From positions 1 through 42,678 of the forward strand of contig NZ_DIHC01000032.1 in assembly GCF_002419965.1 (NCBI RefSeq): a stretch of DNA of 42,678 nucleotides, written 5' to 3'. Below, one piece after another: positions 8,697 through 17,136 of the stretch (positions within the stretch are counted from its first letter, which is position 1; each line of letters opens with the position of its first letter). The notes under the pieces are model-generated. The model saw only the letters and a list, made by a program, of their open reading frames with translations. It made no database searches and was not told the DNA's origin. Origin of the DNA: Pseudomonas sp. UBA5706 (GTDB lineage Bacteria > Pseudomonadota > Gammaproteobacteria > Pseudomonadales > Pseudomonadaceae). The position numbers and the translations under genes are program-made.

Positions 8697-8725
8697 GTTC
8701 CGGGGCGCTGCTGACTGCGATCGCT

Positions 8726-8752
8726 GCAGCAGCCTGGCTTGCCAACGGCGGC
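8726..8752. repeat. REP-like element between fabG-type and maoC-type genes
   Basis: The segment starting GCAGCAGCCTGGCTTGCC matches, in inverse orientation, the segment at 9743-9770 (GCAGCAGCGCGGCTTGCC on the minus strand). Both have the core GGCTTGCCA-CGGC typical of Pseudomonas REP sequences. The two bracket the MaoC-type gene. Confidence 0.55.
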
Positions 8753-8827
8753 TCTGCAACGCCATCGTGGGCAGGCCGTCCTGCTACAGGCGTCAGGGAA
8801 CGTGTGGATAACAACGGGAGAAAGTCG

Positions 8828-9685
8828 ATGAGTGGACATTGGCATTATCTGGACAGCCCACCCGCGCTGCCGGGTCTGTTCATGCAGGCGGCGATGCGGC
8901 GAAAAGTCACCGGCACCCGTCTGCCCGATTTAGGCCTGCGCTGCTGGGTCTCGGTAGATCCCGACAAGGTCAATGCCTTTGCCAAGGTCTGCGGATTTAT
9001 CCCCGGTAGCCTGTTGCCGCCGACCTATCCACACGTTCTGGCGTTCCCGCTGCAGATGAAGTTGCTCACCGACAAGGACTTCCCCTTCCCACTATTGGGG
9101 CTGATCCATGTGCAAAACCGGATCAGCATTCGACGGCCGCTGGGCGGCGTGGCAAAGGCGCAGGTCAGCGTGCGTGTGGCGGACTTGCGGCCTCATGCCA
9201 AGGGCGCGACGTTCAACCTGATCACGCAGTTCGAGGACGCTCTTGGCCTGCTCTGGGAAGAGCACAGCACCATGCTCTGCCGGGGCGTGAATATCGAGGG
9301 CGAGCTCGCCACTGCACCTGAGCGCGAGCGGTTGCCGATCACTGAACTGGCGAACTGGTATGCACCGGCCGATATCGGTCGCCAATACGCCAGGGTTAGC
9401 GGAGATTACAACCCGATCCACTTAAGCGACATCAGTGCCAGGCTTTTTGGCTTCCCCACGGCCATTGCCCATGGCCTGTGGATGAAAAGCCGCGCTCTCG
9501 CTGCGCTGGACGATCATCTTCCGGCCTCAAACGTCGACATCTCGGTGGAGTTTCACAAGCCGGTGCGGTTGCCGAGCGAGGTGACGCTCTCTGCAAGCGC
9601 TGCGGGGTCCCACGGGCAGCTGAAGGTCGAAGGTCGGGAAGGGATTGTGCACCTGGTGGGCAGCTGGCAGCCGGCCTCGGAGTGA
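8828..9685 (+). CDS. MaoC-type enoyl hydratase/dehydratase
   Basis: A 285-residue protein with a C-terminal hot-dog fold hydratase domain. The R-specific hydratase motif is visible as YARVSGDYNPIHLSD followed by GFPTAIAHGLW, with the Asp and His of the catalytic pair. The N-terminal half (1-160) is likely a second, degenerate hot-dog domain, as in double-hot-dog MaoC proteins. It would hydrate enoyl thioesters between the steps of the reductase and thiolase next door. ATG 8828 is chosen over upstream starts because GGGAG (8816-8820) lies 7 bases before it; the upstream frame runs through the previous gene's end and a REP-like element. Confidence 0.85.
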   Translation: MSGHWHYLDSPPALPGLFMQAAMRRKVTGTRLPDLGLRCWVSVDPDKVNAFAKVCGFIPGSLLPPTYPHVLAFPLQMKLLTDKDFPFPLLGLIHVQNRISIRRPLGGVAKAQVSVRVADLRPHAKGATFNLITQFEDALGLLWEEHSTMLCRGVNIEGELATAPERERLPITELANWYAPADIGRQYARVSGDYNPIHLSDISARLFGFPTAIAHGLWMKSRALAALDDHLPASNVDISVEFHKPVRLPSEVTLSASAAGSHGQLKVEGREGIVHLVGSWQPASE

Positions 9686-9704
9686 GCGCAGTGCGAACGT
9701 CGGC

Positions 9705-9770
9705 GCAGCAGCGCGACTAATTGACGGCGGCGTCAGCCCAATGGCTGCCGCTGGCAAGCCGCGCTGCTGC
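9705..9770. repeat. REPIN-like inverted repeat after the maoC-type gene
   Basis: A perfect 11-bp arm, GCAGCAGCGCG (9705-9715) and CGCGCTGCTGC (9760-9770), encloses an inner hairpin TGACG/CGTCA (9722-9726/9731-9735). The right arm continues into a REP core shared with 8726-8752. The element starts 20 bases after the stop codon; it may also protect or end the transcript. A further small hairpin (CAAGCA/TGCTTG, 9778-9794) follows. Confidence 0.6.
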
Positions 9771-9868
9771 AAATCCTCAAGCATCTGCTGCTTGGCGCGC
9801 CTGACGTACACTGCGCGTCAGCATCCCTGGAAAATCCAGCGGCTTTACTTGATTCGCGCCACCATCCC

Positions 9869-9892
9869 CCTGAAGCTACGCACCTTCAGGAG
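9869..9892 (+). promoter_or_regulatory. Hairpin overlapping the ribosome binding site of the MazG-like gene
   Basis: CCTGAAG (9869-9875) can pair with CTTCAGG (9884-9890). The second arm includes part of the CAGGAG ribosome binding site (9887-9892) that lies 8 bases before the ATG at 9901, so folding could lower translation. The effect is inferred. Confidence 0.4.
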
Positions 9893-9900
9893 ACCTGCCC

Positions 9901-10209
9901 ATGAACCTCGACGAACTCACCCAACGCCTGCATCGCATCCGCGATCACAACGACTGGCGGCAATTTCACAGCCCCAAGAATCTGGCCATGGCTGCCAGTG
10001 TGGAAATGGCTGAGCTGGTAGAAATCTTCCAGTGGAAAACCGAGGACCAGTCGCGACAACTGCCCGCCGAAACGTTGGCCCATGCTGGTCAGGAAGTGGG
10101 CGACATCGTGCTGTATCTGCTGCTGATGTGCAGCGAGTTGGGCCTGGACATGAATGAAGTGGTGCGCGCCAAACTGGCCGACAGCGAACGGCGGTTCATC
10201 AATGAGTGA
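9901..10209 (+). CDS. MazG-like nucleotide pyrophosphohydrolase
   Basis: A 102-residue all-helical protein of the MazG/RS21-C6 group, which hydrolyses non-canonical or surplus (d)NTPs to NMP and pyrophosphate. The magnesium-binding motifs are visible: ExxE at 35-38 (SVEMAELVE) and ExxD at 65-68 (EVGDIVLYLL). The length is that of the single-domain family. Its 3' end overlaps the cmoM start by 8 bases, so the two are co-transcribed and probably coupled in translation. Exact substrate cannot be told. Confidence 0.88.
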   Translation: MNLDELTQRLHRIRDHNDWRQFHSPKNLAMAASVEMAELVEIFQWKTEDQSRQLPAETLAHAGQEVGDIVLYLLLMCSELGLDMNEVVRAKLADSERRFINE

Positions 10210-10951
10210 TCGTCACTTCGACCAACTGGCAACGCGCTTCGCCGAAAAGATCTACGGCGGCGCCAAAGGTGCCATTCGCCTTGCCGTGCTGCAGGCCGAT
10301 ATGAAGGAAGTCCTGCCGGACCGTCCCTTGCGGGTGCTGGACATCGGTGCGGGCCTGGGCAATATGTCGTTGTGGCTGGCCGAACAGGGCCACGAGGTCA
10401 CGCTGGCTGAGCCCGCCGAACCCATGCTGGAGGGCGCTCGGCAACGTTTCGCCGAGGTCGGGCAGTCGGCGACTTTCATTCAAGCGCCTTGGCAGGCGCT
10501 GCCCGGGCAACTGGATGAACCCTACGATCTGGTGCTGTGCCACGCCGTGCTGGAATGGCTGGCCGAGCCCCACGCGATTCTCCCGGTACTGCGCCAGCTG
10601 ACCAAGGCCGATGGTTGGCTGTCGCTGGCTTTTTATAACCGCGATGCGCTGATTTACCGCAATCTTCTCAAGGGCCATTTCCGCAAGATGCGCCGAAACA
10701 CCCTGGCCGGTGAAAAACACAGCCTGACCCCGCAACAACCGCTTGATCCGCGGGACTTAGCGGCGCACCTTGAGGGTCTGTGGCGAGTCGAAACCCAGAG
10801 TGGCGTCCGGGTTTTCCACGACTACATGCCGGTGGAGTTTCAGGCCAGGGCTGAACTCGCGGACGTGCTGGAAATGGAACTCGCTCATCGTCGCCACCCG
10901 GCTTTTGCCGGGCTGGGACGTTATCTGCACTGGATGTGCCGACCTGTTTGA
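10202..10951 (+). CDS. cmoM: tRNA 5-carboxymethoxyuridine methyltransferase CmoM
   Basis: A 249-residue SAM-dependent methyltransferase (older name SmtA) that methylates the carboxyl group of cmo5U at the tRNA wobble position to give mcmo5U. The SAM site VLDIGAGLGNMSLWLAE lies at about 44-60 and is followed by the acidic ribose-binding turn LAEPAEPM. The CmoM-like middle NRDALIYRNLLKGHFRK is present, as is the end GRYLHWMCRP. ATG 10202 is chosen because its start lies inside the 3' end of the MazG-like gene; the earlier in-frame start would overlap that gene by more than 50 bases. Confidence 0.9.
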   Translation: MSDRHFDQLATRFAEKIYGGAKGAIRLAVLQADMKEVLPDRPLRVLDIGAGLGNMSLWLAEQGHEVTLAEPAEPMLEGARQRFAEVGQSATFIQAPWQALPGQLDEPYDLVLCHAVLEWLAEPHAILPVLRQLTKADGWLSLAFYNRDALIYRNLLKGHFRKMRRNTLAGEKHSLTPQQPLDPRDLAAHLEGLWRVETQSGVRVFHDYMPVEFQARAELADVLEMELAHRRHPAFAGLGRYLHWMCRPV

Positions 10952-10971
10952 GGCTATCTGCGGAGACCACC

Positions 10972-11613
10972 ATGAAACGCTGCCCCGCTTTGCTGACCCT
11001 TTGCCCGCCCCTGTGCATAGCCCTTGCCGCCTGCCAGAGCCCTAATCCTTACACTGCCGTTTCCGCGGCGGTGCCACCTGCCCCGCCGCAAGCTGCCCAT
11101 GCGATCGACATGAGCGCTTACCCGGCCGCGCCTCGGGATTACGGGCGCTACCGCAACTGGACCTGGCTCAACAGCCAACTACCGCCCGGCACGCAGTGGG
11201 CGGATTCGGCGCAAGTCGCCGAAGCAGTGAGCAATGGACTGGATCAACGAGGTTTGCGTCCTTCGCGCGCCCCTCAGGCGGCAGACCTGCAAGTGGCTGC
11301 CGAGACCCGGATGGAAACCCGACTGCGCCAGGTGCGCGAGGATTATTACGATCCCTACTATGGCGGCGCGGGCGCTGGTTATTACGGGGGCAACGGCTAT
11401 CGCGGCGGCTATGGCGGATACGCCAGCGTACCGGTGGTGCGCACCTACCAAGAACAGGTAGTGGTGGTGAGCATCAGCCTGTTCGATGCCCGCAGCGGCC
11501 AACCGGTGTGGAGCGCCAGTGCCGAAACCGGCAGCGCGGGCGATCAATCCGATCGCGCCAAGGCATTGCGTCAGGCCGTGCAGCGCGCCTTGAGCGCCTA
11601 TCCCCCTTCTTAG
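10972..11613 (+). CDS. DUF4136 lipoprotein, first copy
   Basis: A 213-residue predicted outer-membrane lipoprotein: the signal ends in the lipobox LAAC with Cys21, followed by a Pro/Ala-rich linker. The DUF4136 features are YGRYRNWTWL near the start and a C-terminal QPVWSASAETGS. Between them lies a Tyr/Gly-rich insert (YYDPYYGGAGAGYYGGNGY, about 125-145) that is probably a flexible surface loop. It is followed after 31 bases by a paralogue. Family function is unknown. ATG 10972 sits right after cmoM; the earlier start would overlap cmoM and lose the signal peptide. Confidence 0.85.
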   Translation: MKRCPALLTLCPPLCIALAACQSPNPYTAVSAAVPPAPPQAAHAIDMSAYPAAPRDYGRYRNWTWLNSQLPPGTQWADSAQVAEAVSNGLDQRGLRPSRAPQAADLQVAAETRMETRLRQVREDYYDPYYGGAGAGYYGGNGYRGGYGGYASVPVVRTYQEQVVVVSISLFDARSGQPVWSASAETGSAGDQSDRAKALRQAVQRALSAYPPS

Positions 11614-11644
11614 CCCCGTCTTACATCGTTTCTGGAGAACCATC

Positions 11645-12208
11645 ATGTTGCGCTGTATCGCTGTCGTGTGTGTTGCCCTGCTGCTCGCTGCGTGTCAGAC
11701 CGATCGGGTCAATCGTGACTTCGATGCCAAGCGCGACTTCGGCGGGTACAGAAGCTGGGCCTGGAAAGAGCCGGGCCTGCAATATCAACCCAATGACCCG
11801 CGTATCAAGAGTGATCTGACCGAGCAACGCATCCGCCAGGCGGTCAGCGAACAGCTCGATCAACGCGGTCTGCGCATGAGCGCGCCCGGGACCAAGGCAG
11901 ACGTACAGGTGCAAGCCTGGCTTGTCGTCGAGACCCGTCAGCAGATGGTCACCACAAATTACGGCGGTGGTTACTGGGGCAACCCCTGGGGCGGCTATTG
12001 GGGCGGGCCTATCGGCACCGAGACGCGCAATGTCGATTACAGGGTCTCGACCCTGCAGATCGATATGCTGGACGGCAAGGACGGCAAACTGGTATGGCGC
12101 GCCAGCTCCGAGCAGGTCATGAACGACACCAGCGATAACCCCGCCGCCCGCGAACTTGCGTTGCGCCAGACCGTACAGAAAATTCTTCAGCAATACCCTC
12201 CGCGCTGA
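11645..12208 (+). CDS. DUF4136 lipoprotein, second copy
   Basis: A 187-residue lipoprotein with lipobox LLAAC (Cys17), clearly related to the preceding gene: FGGYRSWAWKEP near the start matches YGRYRNWTWL, LDQRGLRMS matches LDQRGLRPS, and DGKLVWRASSEQ matches SGQPVWSASAET. It also has an aromatic Gly-rich insert (YGGGYWGNPWGGYWGG). The pair looks like a tandem duplication with diverging loops. The ribosome binding site GGAGAA lies 6 bases before the ATG. Function unknown; it immediately precedes tadG but no functional link is shown. Confidence 0.87.
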   Translation: MLRCIAVVCVALLLAACQTDRVNRDFDAKRDFGGYRSWAWKEPGLQYQPNDPRIKSDLTEQRIRQAVSEQLDQRGLRMSAPGTKADVQVQAWLVVETRQQMVTTNYGGGYWGNPWGGYWGGPIGTETRNVDYRVSTLQIDMLDGKDGKLVWRASSEQVMNDTSDNPAARELALRQTVQKILQQYPPR

Positions 12209-12288
12209 TCAACAGCTGCCGGGCAAAAGCCGGTGTGGCGCTGGCCACTGTAGCCGTCAGGCCTGCCGACGCAGACGAGTTCACGTCC

Positions 12289-12315
12289 GTCCCTCGCCAG
12301 CAAGCCGCGCGGCTA
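12289..12315. repeat. Solitary REP-like element before tadG
   Basis: On the minus strand this reads as a REP-type core, GCGCGGCTTGCTGGCGAGG, resembling common Pseudomonas REPs. No partner in inverse orientation is seen nearby. Confidence 0.4.
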
Positions 12316-12411
12316 CCGTTCAAACGCGTTAAACCCGGCATATTTGCAAAGCTCGAACTACACTCCCTGCATCTCGGGCGAGTGGCGACGGCTTTGCCGA
12401 AGGAGTGCTGG

Positions 12412-14325
12412 ATGTCTCCCCTGATGTGCCCCTGCCCGCTTCGCAAAAGGCAACGTGGTGCCATAGGCTTGATAGCCGCCCTGACGATGGCGCTGGCGTT
12501 GTTATGCACCCTGGTGGTGGTCGACAGCGGCCGGCTCTATCTTGAAAAACGGAACTTGCAGCGCGTGGCCGACATGGCAGCTCTGGAGGCGGCGAGCCTG
12601 GGTGGTACCTGCACGGGAAGCAGCACCGCCAGCAGCTATGCCATCCAAAGTGCCACGCGCAATGGTTTCCCCGTTACCGACAGCAGCCGCGTTCTGACGA
12701 CCCGCTGCGGCACCCTCACCACGGCCGCCGATAGCCGCCGCAGCTTTGCCGTCGATGCCTCGCGATCGGACGCCATCCAGGTCACTGCCAGTCATACCGT
12801 CGCTCGCAGCATTGCCGCAGGCATCGGCGCACTGTTCCAACGTACCCCGTCTGCGGCCAACATCCAGCTCAGCGCCATTGCCGTGGCCACACCGCCCTTG
12901 CCGCCGTTGGCGCAACTGACGATCAGAAGCACCTTGGCAGACGTCAACAGCGACAACGGTAATCTGCTGAACGCCCTCTGGGGCGGACTGTTGGGTGGCT
13001 CGTTGAACGTTTCTCTCACGGGATGGCAAGGCCTGATGAACGCTAACATCAACATGCTCAACTATCTGAACCAACTGGCCCTGGATGTCGGGGTCAAGGC
13101 AGGGGATTACACATCGTTGCTGGGTACCGATATCACGGTTTCGCAATTGCTCACTACGGCGGTGAAGGTGTTGCCTCAGGGCAACTCGGCGGCTCAGGCC
13201 GCGATCACTAACCTGTTGAGTGCCGGCGCCATTGCTGCAGGTACGCGGATAAAACTGCAAGGCCTGCTGACCGTGCAAAACGGTCTGCCACAGGCGGCGC
13301 TCGACACTAGCCTAAACCTGTTCCAGCTGGTGCAAGCCTTCGTTCAAGTAGCCAACAGCAGCAGCGCTCTTGCAGCGACGGTTCCCGCCAATGTCCTGGG
13401 TGTGGCAGGCGCCGTCGTGCAGGTGAAGATCATCGAACCACCGCAGTTGACGGCCTTAGGCAATCCTGTTCTGGCCAAAGCCAACCCTACCGGGCCGAAT
13501 CAGATTTACGTGAAAACGGCACAGGTGCGGATACTGATCAGCGCCGATGTGGGTCCGGGGCTCAGTACCACGCTTACCGCTTTGAACAAATCCCTGTCCG
13601 CGCTTGGGCTATCACTCTTGGGGGCCGACGTGAAAATGTTGCCCAATGGCTCGACTGTCGATATCAGCATTGAAGCTGCCAAAGCCAGTAGCTATGTGAC
13701 CGATTTCACCTGCGACAGCGACGCGACTAAAACCCTTACCACCAGCACTACCACCGCAGCGTTGGTCACCAAGGTCGGCAGCATCGCCAACAAATCGGCC
13801 TGGACGTCTTCTTCTAGCGCCATGAGCGTGCAGGAATTGCCGATTCTGGATATAGGGACGACCAGTTGCACGGTCCTGCCGCGCGTTTGCCAGCCAAGGG
13901 TGGCCTATGGTGGCGGTGGGCTCGGTGTGCTGGTCGGCGGCTCAGGGCCTAACGACGGCAGTGTGCTGGGCCTGACTCAGTCGTTCACGCACGTCAAACC
14001 GGCGGAAATACACAAGCCCCCCGCCTCTTATCAGTCCTTCAAGAGCGATAACCTTGTCGGCAGTCTCAACAATACGTTAGGCAGCATTCATCTGATCTAT
14101 CACAAACCCACCAGCGTGACGCTGCCGTCGACCGTGCTGGGAACGCTGACCTCCATCCTGACAACGGCAGTCAGTACCATCGGCGGGGTGATCAATGGCG
14201 TGTTGGCGCCGCTGGTCGATCCTATCGTCAATCAGGTTCTGACCACACTCGGCATCAATCTGGCCTCGGTCGATGTCGGGCCTAACCTCAGTTGTCATCC
14301 GGGGCAGGCAATATTGGTGATCTGA
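12412..14325 (+). CDS. tadG: Flp pilus assembly protein TadG
   Basis: A 637-residue protein with an N-terminal TadG/TadE-like segment: RQRGAIGLIAALTMALALL is a single membrane helix behind a basic leader, followed by DSGRLYLEKRNLQRVADMAALEAA, the usual TadG_N pattern. The remainder is a long Ser/Thr/Ala/Gly-rich periplasmic region with few cysteines and no von Willebrand-type domain that I could see. TadG is needed for Tad/Flp pilus assembly, probably as an envelope anchor. ATG 12412 has AAGGAG (12400-12405) upstream. In this genome tadG lies beside pprA in convergent orientation rather than next to pprB as in PAO1 (recalled). Confidence 0.82.
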   Translation: MSPLMCPCPLRKRQRGAIGLIAALTMALALLCTLVVVDSGRLYLEKRNLQRVADMAALEAASLGGTCTGSSTASSYAIQSATRNGFPVTDSSRVLTTRCGTLTTAADSRRSFAVDASRSDAIQVTASHTVARSIAAGIGALFQRTPSAANIQLSAIAVATPPLPPLAQLTIRSTLADVNSDNGNLLNALWGGLLGGSLNVSLTGWQGLMNANINMLNYLNQLALDVGVKAGDYTSLLGTDITVSQLLTTAVKVLPQGNSAAQAAITNLLSAGAIAAGTRIKLQGLLTVQNGLPQAALDTSLNLFQLVQAFVQVANSSSALAATVPANVLGVAGAVVQVKIIEPPQLTALGNPVLAKANPTGPNQIYVKTAQVRILISADVGPGLSTTLTALNKSLSALGLSLLGADVKMLPNGSTVDISIEAAKASSYVTDFTCDSDATKTLTTSTTTAALVTKVGSIANKSAWTSSSSAMSVQELPILDIGTTSCTVLPRVCQPRVAYGGGGLGVLVGGSGPNDGSVLGLTQSFTHVKPAEIHKPPASYQSFKSDNLVGSLNNTLGSIHLIYHKPTSVTLPSTVLGTLTSILTTAVSTIGGVINGVLAPLVDPIVNQVLTTLGINLASVDVGPNLSCHPGQAILVI

Positions 14326-14370
14326 AAATGCTCGCCATGCACGCCGGCAGTCCCATACAGCGTGCCCCTT

Positions 14371-17136
14371 TCACCCCCGCACAATTGGCAGCGCGATACG
14401 GAAGCAAGCTCCCTCACTGCCGTTACTCACGGTCAGCCGTCCGCCCATTTGCTCGACGATGCCGTAGCTCACCGATAAACCCAGCCCCGTGCCCACACCG
14501 ACCGGCTTGGTGGTAAAAAACGGCTCGAAGATGCGTTCAAGCAGACGAGGATCGATACCGCCACCGTTATCCTCGACCACCAGCCAGATCGTCTGCTCGT
14601 CCTGTTCCACCTGCAGCGCAATCCAGGGCTCGAAGTCGGTGTCCTTTTCGCGTTTGGAAAGCAGCGCGTCACGGGCGTTGACCATCAGGTTGATCAGCAC
14701 CTGCTCGAGCTGATCGACATGTCCACGCACCCTCACCCGTGGCCCGGGCTCGGCGGCACGCAGCTGCACACCCTTGCCCTTCATCCCCTCGGCCAGCATG
14801 TTCAGGCTGCCGTCCACCGCATCGATCGGATCGAACACCTGTTGCTCGATTTCCGAACGCCGACCGAATACCCGCATGTGGTCGACCACCCGTGCTGCAC
14901 GCTGCACCTGGGAGTCGATACGGGTGAGTTTGTCGGTCAGGTAATCTACGTCTACGTTGCCGCTGCTCAGGCGCTTGAGCACGTTGACCACCGCCATGCG
15001 CATGACATTGAGCGGCTGATTGATCTCATGCGCCAGGCCTGTGGCCATTTCGCCAAGGGTTGCCATTTTTGCGCTCTGGTTAAGCTGCATCCGGGTGCGG
15101 CGGATTTCCGTGTTGTCGCGGCCCACCGCCTGAATTTCGATCAGCTCGCCACGCTCATCGAACACCCCACGGTCGGCCCATATCCACCAGGCATGTTCGC
15201 GCCCGGGCAATTCGAGGCAAATTTCGGAAGTGCTCATCGGCGCCTGCGGCGACAACTCGGCAATACGCTGCAGGAAGGCCTCTTTCTGTTCGGCGGAAAA
15301 CCACGCTCCCAGGTTCATACCGGGCAACTGGGCCGGTGTGCATTCCAGGTAATCTGCCAGCGGCCGGTTGCCAAAACTGAGCACCAGGTCCGGCGTGTAG
15401 CGACAGATCATGGCAGGCGAGTCTTCCACCAGAATCCGGTAGCGCTCCTCGCTTTCACGCACGCGCTCAGTGGCCTGGGTCGCGTCCGTAACATCCAGCC
15501 ACAAGCCGACGGCCTCCACGGGCATGCCCAAGTCATCACGCAATAGCCGCGCTTCATCGAGCAGCCAGTGGTATTCGCCTTTTTTGTCACGCAAGCGATA
15601 CCGGCAACTGACCACGCCCTCGCGCAACAGCTGACGGGTGCGCTGAAACCAGATGTCGCGATCGTCGGGGTGAATATAGTGAGTGAGCTGCCCCGCGCTG
15701 CATTCGGCCTGACTCCACCCCAGCAGCGGCGTCAGGCTGGCGCTGAAGAAAGTCGGCTCCAGACTGCCCTGGTCGTAGCCGAGCACGTAGATAACTGCAG
15801 GCGAACTGGCAATCAGGTTATCGAGCCGGGCATGGGCGGCTGCAGCCTGGGTCTCCTGATTCTTGATGTCGCTGACATCAAGCATGAAGCCCAGCACCCG
15901 GCGCGTCTGCCCGCTGACCAGCACCTGACCCTGAATTCGCAGCCAAACCGTAGGTTGGGCGGGATCGTCCTGACGCAGCCTGACGCACGCCAGCAGGGGC
16001 GCTGCATGCTCGCGCAACAGGGTGAGGCGGCTTTGCAGTTCATGGCGATCGGCGGGATGAATTAACTGCAGCCACTGCGCCAGAGGTATCACGTCGCAGT
16101 TATCCGGCAGGCCAAGGGTGCGTGCCAGTTGCGGCGCAAGCTGTATCTGCTCGCCTTGGGGGAGCAATTCCCACCAGCCGGTGCCGAGCAGGTCCTGCAA
16201 CACCGCCAGGCGCTCCAGTTGATGCAGGTGCATCTGGTCGGCATGCCGATAGAGAATCGGCCCGGCCAGTGCCGAACACAGGTTCATCCACTCCCGATCG
16301 CCCAATTCCGGAGCCTGTGCCGACGCGTCGTAGAAACCGAACAACAGCCACGCCTTGGCCGAGCCTGCCTTGTGATGCGGCACCAGGAAGGCTTGCGAAT
16401 TGCCGAACGCACTTTGCAGATGCACCAGGGAGGTCCGTGTGTCGAAGTCGATCTGATGAGTGACGGTGCCTTTGAGCGAATCGAGATCAGCGCCCAGGCG
16501 CTGGTTGTATTGCCACAGCTGCGGCGCGGTGTGCGCGTTGTAATGCGCATAGATACGCCAACCGGCACCTTCCGGCTCAGCGAGCGCCAGGGCCAGACAG
16601 GGAACCCGATAGCTTTGCGCCAGCTCTTCCAGTTGCTCGGCCGCCATCGCTTGCAGACGATCGATATGGCAGCCACGGACCTTTTCCGCCACTTGTTCGG
16701 CCAGACGCAGGCACTGTTGACGGCTCTGTGCGACATTGGCTTCTTCCATCAGATCGCCGATGTCCAGCAATTGCAAAAGCCAGTGGTCCGCCTGCGCCTG
16801 GACCCAGCCGCGGGTGTGCAACACCTGCCCATCGAGACGCCGAAAATCCAGATCAAGCATGTGCCCCTGCCATTCCTGAGGCGTACCTTCGACCACCAGC
16901 GCACTGCTGGGCATCAGATAGCCCAGCAGGCGCTGCGGCGGGGTCGATGCAGCGGCCAGCCCCAACGCGTTGCGCAGGGGTTTGCTGATGCTGGTCACGT
17001 GCCCGTCCTGATTGAGCTGCATGTGCCAGTCGGCACTGGCCGGAGCGGGATCGACCACCTGCGGCTCGGGTTCGGGTTCGGAAGGTGCATCGGCACGTCC
17101 GAGCCAGCGATTGAGAAGTTCCTTTTTAAGGGGCAA
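14371..17136 (-). CDS. pprA: Sensor histidine kinase PprA
   Basis: A 921-residue cytoplasmic (no membrane segment seen) hybrid of sensory and kinase domains: an N-terminal PAS-like region, a GAF-like part (about 150-310), then several PAS/PAC repeats (e.g. HYIHPDDRDIW and EAVGLWLDVTDA), and a HisKA domain with the phosphorylated His703 in GLAHEINQPLN. The HATPase domain shows NLMVNARDAL, VEDNGGGID and GVGTGLGLSVSYGIVEQ. Its partner is PprB; in P. aeruginosa the PprAB system drives Flp pilus and biofilm genes. The start is TTG (17134-17136) and overlaps the TadE-like gene by 11 bases, implying coupling to it. Confidence 0.88.
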   Translation of the reverse strand: MPLKKELLNRWLGRADAPSEPEPEPQVVDPAPASADWHMQLNQDGHVTSISKPLRNALGLAAASTPPQRLLGYLMPSSALVVEGTPQEWQGHMLDLDFRRLDGQVLHTRGWVQAQADHWLLQLLDIGDLMEEANVAQSRQQCLRLAEQVAEKVRGCHIDRLQAMAAEQLEELAQSYRVPCLALALAEPEGAGWRIYAHYNAHTAPQLWQYNQRLGADLDSLKGTVTHQIDFDTRTSLVHLQSAFGNSQAFLVPHHKAGSAKAWLLFGFYDASAQAPELGDREWMNLCSALAGPILYRHADQMHLHQLERLAVLQDLLGTGWWELLPQGEQIQLAPQLARTLGLPDNCDVIPLAQWLQLIHPADRHELQSRLTLLREHAAPLLACVRLRQDDPAQPTVWLRIQGQVLVSGQTRRVLGFMLDVSDIKNQETQAAAAHARLDNLIASSPAVIYVLGYDQGSLEPTFFSASLTPLLGWSQAECSAGQLTHYIHPDDRDIWFQRTRQLLREGVVSCRYRLRDKKGEYHWLLDEARLLRDDLGMPVEAVGLWLDVTDATQATERVRESEERYRILVEDSPAMICRYTPDLVLSFGNRPLADYLECTPAQLPGMNLGAWFSAEQKEAFLQRIAELSPQAPMSTSEICLELPGREHAWWIWADRGVFDERGELIEIQAVGRDNTEIRRTRMQLNQSAKMATLGEMATGLAHEINQPLNVMRMAVVNVLKRLSSGNVDVDYLTDKLTRIDSQVQRAARVVDHMRVFGRRSEIEQQVFDPIDAVDGSLNMLAEGMKGKGVQLRAAEPGPRVRVRGHVDQLEQVLINLMVNARDALLSKREKDTDFEPWIALQVEQDEQTIWLVVEDNGGGIDPRLLERIFEPFFTTKPVGVGTGLGLSVSYGIVEQMGGRLTVSNGSEGACFRIALPIVRG

